A stretch of 64,000 nt of DNA, taken from the NCBI GenBank assembly GCA_011525625.1, contig WYAX01000015.1, positions 310,001-374,000 of the forward strand. Direction: 5' to 3'. A program made the position numbers and the translations under genes. Within the stretch, counting starts at the first letter, position 1. The number at the start of each line of letters is the position of its first letter. Source of the stretch: Nitrospira defluvii (GTDB lineage: Bacteria; Nitrospirota; Nitrospiria; Nitrospirales; Nitrospiraceae). The notes below the pieces were generated by a model that saw nothing but the letters and a program-made list of their open reading frames with translations, searched no databases and was not told the origin of the DNA. Positions 52,773 through 60,909 of this stretch are shown in pieces.

Positions 52773-53291
52773 ATGAGACAGAGATTTGCAGTCAGCCGTC
52801 TCGCCGCCTATTCGACCGTTCTGATGATCGGGATTCTGCTGTGCGTGATCGGTATCGCCGATTCATTCGAGCGGGGGCGGAAACCTATGACGAAGAAGGA
52901 TAAATGTCCGGTGTGCGGGATGTTTGTCTACAAATATCCCAAATGGGTGGCGGTCATTGAATTTGCAGACGGCACGTCGTTCTATTACGACGGTGCCAAG
53001 GACATGTTTAAACATTACATGAACGTTCCCAAATATGCGCCCAGCAAAGCGGGTCAGGGCATTGTGTCCCTCTCCGTCACGGATTATTACGCCGTCGCAC
53101 TCATTGATGCCAAAACTGCCTATTACGTAATCGGGAGCGATGTGTATGGCCCCATGGGGCATGAATTGATTCCATTTGAAACCCTGGCATCGGCACAGGA
53201 GTTCTTAGAGGATCACAAGGGCGTACGCATCCTGCAGTTCCCTGAGGTGTCGCAAGAGACGATTCAGGCTTTGGATGCGGCTCAGCAATGA
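52773..53291 (+). CDS. nosL: NosL-like copper chaperone, membrane anchored
   Basis: 172 residues: N-terminal helix (about 11-30), then the NosL domain with 'DKCPVCGMFVYKYPKWVAVIE' (split here at the Cys pair about residues 44-47), 'GTSFYYDGAKDMFK', 'IDAKTAYYVIGSDVYGPMGHELIPF'. NosL binds Cu(I) and helps mature nitrous oxide reductase. No nosZ is in the window, so the client is uncertain. It lacks the usual lipobox. It sits between the membrane protein and a TlpA-like gene. Confidence 0.9.
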   Translation: MRQRFAVSRLAAYSTVLMIGILLCVIGIADSFERGRKPMTKKDKCPVCGMFVYKYPKWVAVIEFADGTSFYYDGAKDMFKHYMNVPKYAPSKAGQGIVSLSVTDYYAVALIDAKTAYYVIGSDVYGPMGHELIPFETLASAQEFLEDHKGVRILQFPEVSQETIQALDAAQQ

Positions 53292-53305
53292 CAAAGGAGT
53301 CTACG

Positions 53306-53803
53306 ATGAGGTGTGTCAAGAACCTGTTGCCCCTACTGCTGTTTCTCCTATTCGTGAGCGGTTGCGCGCGATACGAGTCGTTACATATCGGAGATACCCC
53401 GCCGCAAGTTGTCTTGTCGGACATGCACGGGAAACGCATGACGGTCCCGGGTGATCTGAAAGGCCAGGTCGTCCTCATTCGCTTTTGGTCGGCCACCTGT
53501 CCACGTTGCACCAAAGAAATGATCAATGCCCTCGAGAGTCTGTACCAGAAATACCGGGAAAAGGGTCTGATCGTGCTCTCGGTCAACGTGAATCCGCTCA
53601 ATGAGGTTTCTGACAAGTTTCGTCAAGCCGACAAGGTGTCGTTTTCCGTTCTACTCGATCCTGACTTGTCGGCCGCCAAGCGGTATGGGGCGAAGGTGCT
53701 GCCGACTACGTTCATTTTGGATCGGAATGGCGTCGTCAAAGAAAAGATGCTCGGCGAGACGGGGGTGGAGATGTTTGAACCGCTGGTGAGGGAGTTGTTG
53801 TAG
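53306..53803 (+). CDS. TlpA-like thioredoxin-fold lipoprotein
   Basis: 165 residues: lipobox 'LFVSGC' (Cys about 20), then a thioredoxin fold with active site 'SATCPRCTKE' (CPRC about residues 67-70), and a 'LPTTFILDRNGVVKE' cis-Pro region. It could reduce or donate to disulfides or handle copper in the periplasm, as TlpA, ScoI and PrrC-like proteins do. ATG 53306 follows AAAGGAG; ATG 53288 is an alternative. It is 14 bases after nosL. Confidence 0.9.
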   Translation: MRCVKNLLPLLLFLLFVSGCARYESLHIGDTPPQVVLSDMHGKRMTVPGDLKGQVVLIRFWSATCPRCTKEMINALESLYQKYREKGLIVLSVNVNPLNEVSDKFRQADKVSFSVLLDPDLSAAKRYGAKVLPTTFILDRNGVVKEKMLGETGVEMFEPLVRELL

Positions 53804-53904
53804 CCGATGGCGCAATGGCGCCCGCACAGCGTAGCCCAGCGTGAAGCCGGGAGTATCTGCGGCAGCGCATCGAATTCCTCCTCAGTTTCAGGAGGTGGAT
53901 CGCG

Positions 53905-54291
53905 GTGATCTTTCCTTCATGCGAGCTTGGACCGCAGGGGGCGGTGAGCGTGCCTCACCGGCGCCACAGAGAGGGAGCTCTTCGTGCCCATCTGTGCCCA
54001 GTTGCGGCCAGGACACTCCCCCTTGTCGTAGCGGTGATACTCATTGTTTCTGCAGGAGGCGCGTTCGCCTATGATCTCGGACATCAGTGTTCTCATACAA
54101 TCGGCCTGCACGGCACCGGCATCTGTGCCTGGATGTGTGGAACAGGAGCGGACATTGAAACCGCGCCGACTCCCGTTGTGTCCCATGATGCATGTCAGTG
54201 CGGTGCAAGGCTGCTGAGTGCCGCTGGCCGAATCCAATCCGAGGCAGTTGGGCTGATCCATTCGCGCGCCCCTCCCAATCCGCTCTTCTGA
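53905..54291 (+). CDS. Small exported Cys/His-rich protein
   Basis: 128 residues starting with GTG 53905, 6 bases after GGAGGTGG at 53891-53898. A hydrophobic segment (about 38-54, 'LPLVVAVILIVSAGGAFA') is followed by a Cys/His-rich region: 'GHQCSHTIGLHGTGICAWMCG' (about 58-78) and 'HDACQCG'. It may bind copper. Its position between TlpA-like and NosL-porin genes supports a metal-linked role. Family not recognised. Confidence 0.6.
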   Translation: MIFPSCELGPQGAVSVPHRRHREGALRAHLCPVAARTLPLVVAVILIVSAGGAFAYDLGHQCSHTIGLHGTGICAWMCGTGADIETAPTPVVSHDACQCGARLLSAAGRIQSEAVGLIHSRAPPNPLF

Positions 54292-54475
54292 CATAGCGTC
54301 TATCCGCATCGGAGATCGTCCGCCAGGCCCGCCGTGGGTCTTGTTCGTCGGCTCCAGGGCTGGTGCTGTGGAATGCGGTTCTCCTGCGCATCTTAACTCC
54401 ACGCTCATGTAGGAATGACGGAACGCGGCCGGACGTAGCCCACGCTCAATAAATGGAGCAATAGAAGGCACAGGT

Positions 54476-55891
54476 GTGAAGGTGAAACTGTTCATGAGTA
54501 TGAAGCCCATATGGATGCTTTTTCTGTTATCGGCATGTCTCGCCCCCGCGATCACTTTTGCAGACAATCCGGGGGTGCCTAATGAGGAAGCGATCGGCAC
54601 CGGCGAGCGGGAAGAGTGCAAGGTCTGCGGCATGTACATCGATCAATACCGTCGGAGTTCCGGCGAGCTGGTCCACAAAGATGGAACGAAGGAACATACC
54701 TGCGGCGTGGCCTGCCTGCTCCGCATTTTGGACGATGAGGGGATGGATGCGTTCAGCTCCATCTGGGTGCATGACTGGAAGACGGGAAAACAGTTGGATG
54801 CCCGGGAGGCGACCTATTCGCTTGGAAGCCGGGTGATTCCGGACATGATCCCCAACTTTATTGCCTTTGAAACCGAACAAGCGGCTGAGGCTTTCAAGGC
54901 AGAGAAAGGAGGTGAGGTGGTCACATTCAACCAGGCCATGCAACTCATCACCCCGCGCGGACAAACCGTCCCGTTCCGTCTCCAGACCGCGGTCACAACG
55001 GGCAAAGGATCGTTCGGGATGGGGATGGGGTTCAGCTATCTGCGCAGGGATCGCGTCTTGCTCGGGTCGGATGGGCAGGATCCTGGAGATTTCATCAGAG
55101 GCCGCCCGCAACAGCCACGTGCGCCCAGGAATGCCGTATCGTTCGGGCAATCCATCTTTGTGAACTATGGCATCAGCGACCGGCTGGCTGTGTTGGTGAA
55201 TCAGCCATACTTCGAACGGCAGACCAGTCAGTTCACCAGAAATCTTGCCACTGGTGCGATTACGACTACCGGTGCCGATGCCGCGGGGCTCGGGGATCTC
55301 GATCTGCGGTTTCGTTACAATTTATGGAGGAGCACCATTCAGGACAAATGGGTTACGCTGATCGCCACGACCACTCTCCCCACGGGGAAGTTTAACAAGG
55401 TCGCGATCGACAGTCCTGCGCTGCAGACAGGAACGGGCGCGCCGTCGTTCGGCGGGGGGCTGCTGTTCTCCTACAGTTGGCGCGACCTGTGGATTCATAC
55501 GTCCACTACCTATACAGCCAGGCTCGAGAATCGTGACCGTTATAAATTTGGAAATGAAGCGGCGGCTGGTCTCGCATTCCATTACACTCCCAACTACAAT
55601 CACATGTTCGGAGTAGAACTGGATGTCGCGCATGTCGAAAAGAATGAAAATCTCGGTGCAAAGGTCGGCAATAGCGGGGGCGTGAGAGCCAACGTGAATT
55701 TCGTTGCGGATTGGAGATTCATGAACGCTCTGGGCGGCAATTTTACGCTACGAGCGGCAGTCGGAATGTCGATGTATGAAGACCTCAACCGACAAACCAT
55801 CGGTCAGCGAGATCAGGTTCAGCTTGGCGGAGGCTATTTTGCGAATCTGGCGCTCAACTATGCCACCCGCTTTCCCTTCATTGAGGAGTGA
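54476..55891 (+). CDS. NosL domain fused to an outer-membrane beta-barrel
   Basis: 471 residues. After a signal peptide, residues about 42-170 form a NosL domain: 'EECKVCGMYIDQYRRSS', 'HTCGVACLLRIL', 'VHDWKTGKQLDAREATY'. From about 175 to the end the sequence is an outer-membrane barrel: 'GMGMGFSYLRRD', 'SIFVNYGISDRLAVLVNQPYF', 'GLGDLDLRFRYNLWRS', 'HMFGVELDVAHVEKN' and 'QLGGGYFANLALNYATRF'. A metal chaperone joined to a porin-like barrel is not an arrangement I know. Start GTG 54476 or ATG 54494/54500. It ends the operon begun at 49542. Confidence 0.88.
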   Translation: MKVKLFMSMKPIWMLFLLSACLAPAITFADNPGVPNEEAIGTGEREECKVCGMYIDQYRRSSGELVHKDGTKEHTCGVACLLRILDDEGMDAFSSIWVHDWKTGKQLDAREATYSLGSRVIPDMIPNFIAFETEQAAEAFKAEKGGEVVTFNQAMQLITPRGQTVPFRLQTAVTTGKGSFGMGMGFSYLRRDRVLLGSDGQDPGDFIRGRPQQPRAPRNAVSFGQSIFVNYGISDRLAVLVNQPYFERQTSQFTRNLATGAITTTGADAAGLGDLDLRFRYNLWRSTIQDKWVTLIATTTLPTGKFNKVAIDSPALQTGTGAPSFGGGLLFSYSWRDLWIHTSTTYTARLENRDRYKFGNEAAAGLAFHYTPNYNHMFGVELDVAHVEKNENLGAKVGNSGGVRANVNFVADWRFMNALGGNFTLRAAVGMSMYEDLNRQTIGQRDQVQLGGGYFANLALNYATRFPFIEE

Positions 55892-56142
55892 TGCCGATGC
55901 AGTAAGCAGATCTATCTGGAACCGTCTGTACCGCTACGGGGAATCGTTCCGCCGGGGAGCCTGCTCCAAGAGACTTGCAGGCGTGCCGACCGTTGCGTCG
56001 AGCATGTTCTGCCGGATGTAGGCTGAGGGGCGGTTCATATGGCACAATAGGGGAGGCAGCGTCAGATGCTTCCCGGTGTCGGCATGCCGGTTCATGCGCG
56101 TGATGGTTCGCCTGCGGATCGGACCAGGGGAAGGAGAAGGTT

Positions 56143-56697
56143 ATGAGACGGGACGTCCTCCTGCTGACGGTTGCATTGATCTCCCTGGGCATCTCCGCCG
56201 ACGCTGCGGAACGTCACATCAGACATCCCCGTGTGCCTGCCGATAAGCTGGCCGAAGCGCGTGCGCTCACCAACCCGTTGTCGGATTCTCCTGAGACGGT
56301 CGAAAAAGGGAAGGCTCTCTATAACGGCAAAGGTACCTGCGTGAACTGTCATGGGAAAGACGGGGACGGTAACGGACCGGTCGCGGCGCAACTCGATCCG
56401 TCTCCGCGGAATTTTCATCATAGGCAATTCTGGGAAGAACGCACGGAAGGGGAAATTTTCTGGGTGATTAAGAACGGCTCGCTGGGCACAAGCATGGTCG
56501 GATTCGGCGATGCACTCTCTGACGAGGAAATTTGGGCGATTGTACGGTATGTCGATGGATTTTCCGGTGAAGATCGAACAGGCATGATGGGCCATCGTCA
56601 AGGCAGGGGCCCGATGAGGGGACGACATGGTGGGATGGGGCATCGGGGTATGCGAGGCGAGAGCGGGAATTGCGAAGGGGAGCATTGCCGGCGTTAG
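56143..56697 (+). CDS. Periplasmic monoheme cytochrome with Gly/His-rich tail
   Basis: 184 residues: signal peptide (about 1-22), heme CVNCH (about 66), 'GKDGDGNGPVAAQL', 'GSLGTSMVGFGDALSDEEIWAIVRYV', then a C-terminal tail rich in G, H, M and R (about 145-184) that may bind metal. A class I cytochrome domain similar to the tetraheme protein's last domain ('IKNGSPGTGMMSFAG'). The ribosome site GGGGAAGGAGAAGG precedes the ATG. Confidence 0.87.
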   Translation: MRRDVLLLTVALISLGISADAAERHIRHPRVPADKLAEARALTNPLSDSPETVEKGKALYNGKGTCVNCHGKDGDGNGPVAAQLDPSPRNFHHRQFWEERTEGEIFWVIKNGSLGTSMVGFGDALSDEEIWAIVRYVDGFSGEDRTGMMGHRQGRGPMRGRHGGMGHRGMRGESGNCEGEHCRR

Positions 56698-56730
56698 TCG
56701 GGCTGAATCTTGGAGCAAAGAGGGAATGTG

Positions 56731-57165
56731 ATGACGGAGAAGCTCCATCTGGCCTGCCCGCATTGCCGAAGCATCAATCGCGTTCCGACAACTCGTCTGG
56801 CGGATCAACCCAACTGTGGCCACTGCCACGCGCCATTGTTTGCCGGCCATCCGGTCTCCCTGACGGCGGCAGACTTCGATCTGCATGCGCAAAAGGCGGA
56901 CATCCCCCTGGTCGTCGATTTCTGGGCGCCCTGGTGTGGCCCATGCCGAATGATGGCCCCAGCGTATGAGCAGGCTGCGCAGATGCTTGAGCCCCAGGTT
57001 CGCCTTGCCAAAGTGAATACGGAAGAGGAACAGTCTCTGGCCGCCAGATTTGGCATCTCCAGCATTCCCACACTCGTAGTGTTGCGGGGAGGACGCGAGT
57101 TGGCGCGTCAGCCGGGGGCGCTAGGACTTCCGGATATTGTACGGTGGGTTCGCAGTAAGATCTGA
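56731..57165 (+). CDS. trxC: Thioredoxin 2 (TrxC)
   Basis: 144 residues. N-terminal zinc finger with 'CPHC' and 'CGHC' (about residues 9-31), thioredoxin active site WCGPC (about 65-69, in 'FWAPWCGPCRMM'), and 'SIPTLVVLRGG' cis-Pro. TrxC has the extra zinc domain absent from TrxA. It follows the cytochrome by 33 bases. Cytoplasmic disulfide reduction, often under oxidative stress. Confidence 0.92.
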   Translation: MTEKLHLACPHCRSINRVPTTRLADQPNCGHCHAPLFAGHPVSLTAADFDLHAQKADIPLVVDFWAPWCGPCRMMAPAYEQAAQMLEPQVRLAKVNTEEEQSLAARFGISSIPTLVVLRGGRELARQPGALGLPDIVRWVRSKI

Positions 57166-57438
57166 CGGAGCGCCTCCCGGCCCGCTGTACATTCGGATAT
57201 TCCGGCGTGGTGGCGCATTTTGCGACAGCGACGGCTTTCGCTCGGTTCTGTAATTCCCCATATGGAAGCGTCGCTCGGCTACGGCCTCTCGGTGACCTCC
57301 TAAATCCCTTGTCAGAATTGTGACTTGGCTGCTGCCGTTCGGCAGTCGCCTGGCACGTCCTCTGCTTTCTCCAAGAGCGGGTGGTAACCGCGCATACCGA
57401 TGCCCGATTCATATCTTAGCCGGGAAGGAGACAGCACC

Positions 57439-57747
57439 ATGGCCGATCAGAGTCACAATTGTTCAGGTGCCGGGATGTCGATCGCGTTTCTCAGCGGCGC
57501 CGTGCTGGGTGCAATGGCCGCCGTGCTCTATGCGCCCAAATCCGGCGTCGAGACGCGTGCGGCATTACGTGGGTATGCGCGCCGCACGGAGGAAGAGATG
57601 TTGGAGAAGGCACGGGAGATTCGCCAAGACATTTCCCAGACTGTGGATGAGGCCAAACGTTATCTCCGGGAGACGGAAGCCACGATTGCCGCGGCAGTGG
57701 CAGCCGGCAAAGAAGCTTTCAAGAAGGAGCGGGCGGATCGAGCCTGA
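57439..57747 (+). CDS. YtxH-domain protein
   Basis: 102 residues: a hydrophobic N-terminal helix ('SIAFLSGAVLGAMAAVLYAPKSG') followed by a charged, helical tail, the YtxH pattern. Such proteins are often stress-linked membrane anchors. ATG 57439 follows GAAGGAG. The next gene begins 1 base after its stop. Confidence 0.85.
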   Translation: MADQSHNCSGAGMSIAFLSGAVLGAMAAVLYAPKSGVETRAALRGYARRTEEEMLEKAREIRQDISQTVDEAKRYLRETEATIAAAVAAGKEAFKKERADRA

Positions 57748-57748
57748 G

Positions 57749-58666
57749 ATGGTGGCTGTACGATTTCACGGGCGCGGCGGACAGGGGGCGAAGACGGCCA
57801 GCCGGATTCTCGGCACCGCGGCGTTTATCAGCGGGTATGTGGCCCAAGATGCCCCGATCTATGGCGCGGAGCGAAGGGGAGCGCCGGTCGCGGCATTCAC
57901 GCGCTTCGGTCGTGAGCCGATTCGGGAACGGGGGGCGATCGCGCATCCTGACGTCATCGTGGTGGCCGATGCCTCGTTGCTGGACGATGCGGTGGCGCAT
58001 GTGTTGGACGGAGTGACCGGGCAGACGGTCCTGTTCGTGAACTCGTCGCTGAGCGCGGACCTGTTGCGCACCCACCTGTCCTTGCCTGAGCAGGTGACGG
58101 TGAGAGATGTGACGGGGATTGCGCTGCAACAGCTGGGAGCGCGTGAGGCCATCAGTGCGCTGCTCGGCGCAGTTGCCGCGCGGTTGGTAGGGTTGGCGTG
58201 GGAGCCTGTGCGCTCGGCGATCGATGGTGAGCTTCGCGACCTCGGCCTGGCCGAGCCGGTGATCGAGCGGAATCTGACGGTGGCGCGGCAGTGTTACGAC
58301 TCGGTTGAGCCGGCCACATTGCCTCAAGGCACCGCCCAAGCCGTCGGCGCGGCGTCCTTGCACCAACCGACCTATGAACCGCCCACGAAGGGCACAGCCA
58401 GGATCGCCGCGGCCGGAAATTCGGTGTTACGTGAAACCGGTGGATGGCGAACCTTTCGCCCGGTGCTGATCCCGGACAAGTGCAACGGATGCTGGCTCTG
58501 TTTCGTCTATTGTCCGGACGGCGTGATTACCATGAATCAGGAAGATCGCCCCGTCGTCGACTATGACCATTGCAAAGGCTGTCAGATTTGTGTGCACGAA
58601 TGTCCGACTCACGCATTGATTGCGGAGCGGGAGCAGGAAGGCGGGGTCGCATGGACAGCCAAATGA
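57749..58666 (+). CDS. 2-oxoacid:ferredoxin oxidoreductase, gamma-delta fusion
   Basis: 305 residues. The first 190 form the gamma domain ('VRFHGRGGQGAKTASRILG', about 4-22), and the last 75 hold a ferredoxin with two [4Fe-4S] sites: 'CNGCWLCFVYCPDG' and 'CKGCQICVHECPTHA'. It donates electrons to or from ferredoxin. Gamma and delta are separate polypeptides in the classic four-subunit enzyme. It overlaps the alpha gene by 16 bases. Confidence 0.9.
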   Translation: MVAVRFHGRGGQGAKTASRILGTAAFISGYVAQDAPIYGAERRGAPVAAFTRFGREPIRERGAIAHPDVIVVADASLLDDAVAHVLDGVTGQTVLFVNSSLSADLLRTHLSLPEQVTVRDVTGIALQQLGAREAISALLGAVAARLVGLAWEPVRSAIDGELRDLGLAEPVIERNLTVARQCYDSVEPATLPQGTAQAVGAASLHQPTYEPPTKGTARIAAAGNSVLRETGGWRTFRPVLIPDKCNGCWLCFVYCPDGVITMNQEDRPVVDYDHCKGCQICVHECPTHALIAEREQEGGVAWTAK

Positions 58667-59889
58667 TGACGGGGAATCTGGCGGCTGCCTGGGGCGCCAG
58701 GCTGGCCGACGTAGACTATATCCCGGCGTTTCCCATCACGCCGCAGACGGAAATCGTGGAGGCCTTGGCCAAGTGGTGTGAGCGGGGGGAGTTGGCCGCG
58801 CGATTCGTGAGCATGGACTCCGAACATTCCATGATGACGGCGGCCGGTGCGGCGGAAGTGACCGGCGCGCGAGTCTTTACGGCCACCTCCAGTCAAGGGT
58901 TGCTGCATGCGTTCGAGGTGCTCTATTCCATTTCGGGGTGGCGTGCGCCGCTCGTGCTCGTCAATGTCTCGCGAGCCCTGGCCGCGCCGATTACGTTGGA
59001 GTCCGATCACAACGACGTGTTGGCCGCGCGCGATGCCGGGTTTCTGCAGATCCATGCCGAGACCTGCCAGGAGGTGTTGGATTCGATTCTGATGGCCTAT
59101 CGGATCGCGGAAGATGAGCGCGTGATGTTGCCGGTGATCGTGAACCTGGACGGGTTTACCCTATCGTTCACTCGTGAGCCGGTCACGGTGCCGGACCCGG
59201 ATACCGTACGACGCTACCTGCCGCCCTTTCGCCCGTCTCACCTCGGGTTCACGGCCTCGTCGCCGCATGCGTTGGGTGTAGCCGTGATCGGCGGTACTCC
59301 GTATGCGTACTTCCGTCATCAGGTGCACCTGGCTGCCCAGAATGCGCTCGACGTCCATCGAGAGGCGGCGGAATCGTTCCAGGCCTTGTTCGGTCGTCGA
59401 TATGACCTGGTGGAAGGGTACCGGTTGGATGATGCGGAAGACGTGCTTGTGATGACCAATGCGGGGGCGAGCACAGGGAAGGCGGCGGTCGATCTTGCCA
59501 GAGCGCAGGGGAAGCGGGTAGGTCTCCTTCGCCTACGGGTGATCCGCCCCTGGCCGGCTGAGGCCATTCGACAGGCCCTACGTGGGCGACGGGCCGTGGC
59601 TGTGCTGGATCAGAACCTGGCGCCGGGGCAGGGCGGGATTCTCTATCAAGAGGTCGCTGCCTGTGTGTACCATGAGACCGCCAGGCCACGAGCCCTCTGT
59701 TCATTCATCGGAGGGTTGGGAGGGCAGAATCTTTCGGCCGGCGAGTTTCACGCCGTGTTTGAACAGACGGCGCAGGCTGGAGTCACCGGAAGGGGCTGCG
59801 GACCGGTGTTGCTCTACAGTGCTGAGGAACATCGGGAGATGACGCAATTGCAGATGGTGGCGGCAGGAAGCGTGAAACGTGAATGGTGA
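58651..59889 (+). CDS. 2-oxoacid:ferredoxin oxidoreductase alpha subunit
   Basis: 412 residues: 'GNLAAAWGARLADVDYIPAFPITPQTEI' (split here) with the alpha-subunit N-terminal pattern, 'VSMDSEHSMMTAAGAAEVTGARVFTATSSQGLLHAFE' over about 50-86, and 'TLESDHNDVLAARDAGF'. These residues line the TPP/CoA site. The C-terminal 'SVKREW' is encoded by a GTGAAACG repeat that continues into the intergenic region. Substrate (pyruvate or 2-oxoglutarate) cannot be fixed from sequence alone. Confidence 0.9.
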   Translation: MDSQMMTGNLAAAWGARLADVDYIPAFPITPQTEIVEALAKWCERGELAARFVSMDSEHSMMTAAGAAEVTGARVFTATSSQGLLHAFEVLYSISGWRAPLVLVNVSRALAAPITLESDHNDVLAARDAGFLQIHAETCQEVLDSILMAYRIAEDERVMLPVIVNLDGFTLSFTREPVTVPDPDTVRRYLPPFRPSHLGFTASSPHALGVAVIGGTPYAYFRHQVHLAAQNALDVHREAAESFQALFGRRYDLVEGYRLDDAEDVLVMTNAGASTGKAAVDLARAQGKRVGLLRLRVIRPWPAEAIRQALRGRRAVAVLDQNLAPGQGGILYQEVAACVYHETARPRALCSFIGGLGGQNLSAGEFHAVFEQTAQAGVTGRGCGPVLLYSAEEHREMTQLQMVAAGSVKREW

Positions 59890-59970
59890 AACGTGAAGGG
59901 TGAAACGGGAAATGGAAGTCGTGAAACGTAGAACGTGAACTACGAGAGACGCTTCACGAGAGACGAGAGA
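59872..59970. repeat. GTGAAACG direct repeats between alpha and beta subunit genes
   Basis: GTGAAACG occurs at 59872-59879, 59886-59893, 59900-59907 and 59921-59928. It is followed by ACGAGAGACGCTTCACGA (59942-59959), shared with 47446-47463. The first two copies lie in the last codons of the alpha gene and its stop. The 85-base spacer interrupts an expected alpha-beta coupling. Confidence 0.6.
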
Positions 59971-59974
59971 CACG

Positions 59975-60901
59975 ATGTGGCAGCGCGAGACGTTCAAGAA
60001 GATCAAACAGATTCCCCGCGACGAGCACGTCCTTCCGGGCACGGCCCTGTGCGCCGGATGTGGTGGCCTCGAGGCGTTGCGACTCGCGGCGAAGGTGCTG
60101 GGCGATCATGTCGTCTACGTGAATGCCGCCGGTTGCTTTACGATGTTGGCGGCCTACCCCTACACATCGTTCAAGGGATCCTGGTTGTATACGACCATGG
60201 GTTCGGCGCCGGCCGGGGCGCAGGGGATTCGCGATGCCTTGGATGTGCTGATCGGCAAGGGGAGAGTGCCGAAGGATGAAGATGTGAAGGTCATCGTGTT
60301 GGGAGGTGATGGCTCCACGTACGATATGGCCCTCTCGTCGACGTCCGGCGCCATGAATCGCAAGCTCGATTTTTATTACATCTGTTACGACAACGAAGCG
60401 TACGGCAACACCGGCATGCAGCTCTCCCCCGCCACCCCCTTTGCCGCGCGAACGGCGACATCACCCTGCGGTCTGCAGCATCCCGCCGCGACGATCCAGG
60501 AGAAGAAAGACATCTTTGAGATCTGGCGGGCGCATCGGCCGCCCTACATCGCGACGGTCGCCCCGCGGTATCCGCTGGATTTGGAGGAGAAGTTCGCGCG
60601 TGCCGCCGCCTTCACCGGACCGAAGATGTTCCTGGCCCTTGCCGCCTGTCCGACGGGCTGGTTGTACGATCCGGGGGCCACGCCGGAGGTGGCCAAGTTG
60701 GCTGTGGAGACCGGCCTCTGGCCGCTGAAAGAGGCCATCAACGGGGTGGTCACCCACACGTATATTCCCAAGCGCAAGCCGGTCGAGGCCTATCTGCAAC
60801 TACAGGGGCGGTTTCGGCATCTGTTCGAGCCGACAGTACAAACAGAGGCCATTCGGCACATCCAAGAGCAGGTGGATGCCTACTGGCGGCAGGCGACATA
60901 G
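59975..60901 (+). CDS. 2-oxoacid:ferredoxin oxidoreductase beta subunit
   Basis: 308 residues with the TPP-binding elements: 'GTALCAGCGGLEALRL' (about 22-37), 'VLGGDGSTYDMALSS' (about 109-123, GDG of the TPP motif), and 'YICYDNEAYGNTGMQLSPATP'. The C terminus is helical. This is the catalytic partner of the alpha and gamma-delta subunits. No good ribosome site; the ACGAGAGACACG upstream is provided by the repeat. Only 8 bases separate it from the next lipoprotein gene. Confidence 0.9.
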   Translation: MWQRETFKKIKQIPRDEHVLPGTALCAGCGGLEALRLAAKVLGDHVVYVNAAGCFTMLAAYPYTSFKGSWLYTTMGSAPAGAQGIRDALDVLIGKGRVPKDEDVKVIVLGGDGSTYDMALSSTSGAMNRKLDFYYICYDNEAYGNTGMQLSPATPFAARTATSPCGLQHPAATIQEKKDIFEIWRAHRPPYIATVAPRYPLDLEEKFARAAAFTGPKMFLALAACPTGWLYDPGATPEVAKLAVETGLWPLKEAINGVVTHTYIPKRKPVEAYLQLQGRFRHLFEPTVQTEAIRHIQEQVDAYWRQAT

Positions 60902-60909
60902 GAACGGGC

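Noticed and set aside
49542-57165. Nitrous oxide reductase operon
   Set aside because: NosL domains are present, but no nosZ, nosR, nosD, nosF or nosY with typical motifs occurs in the window.
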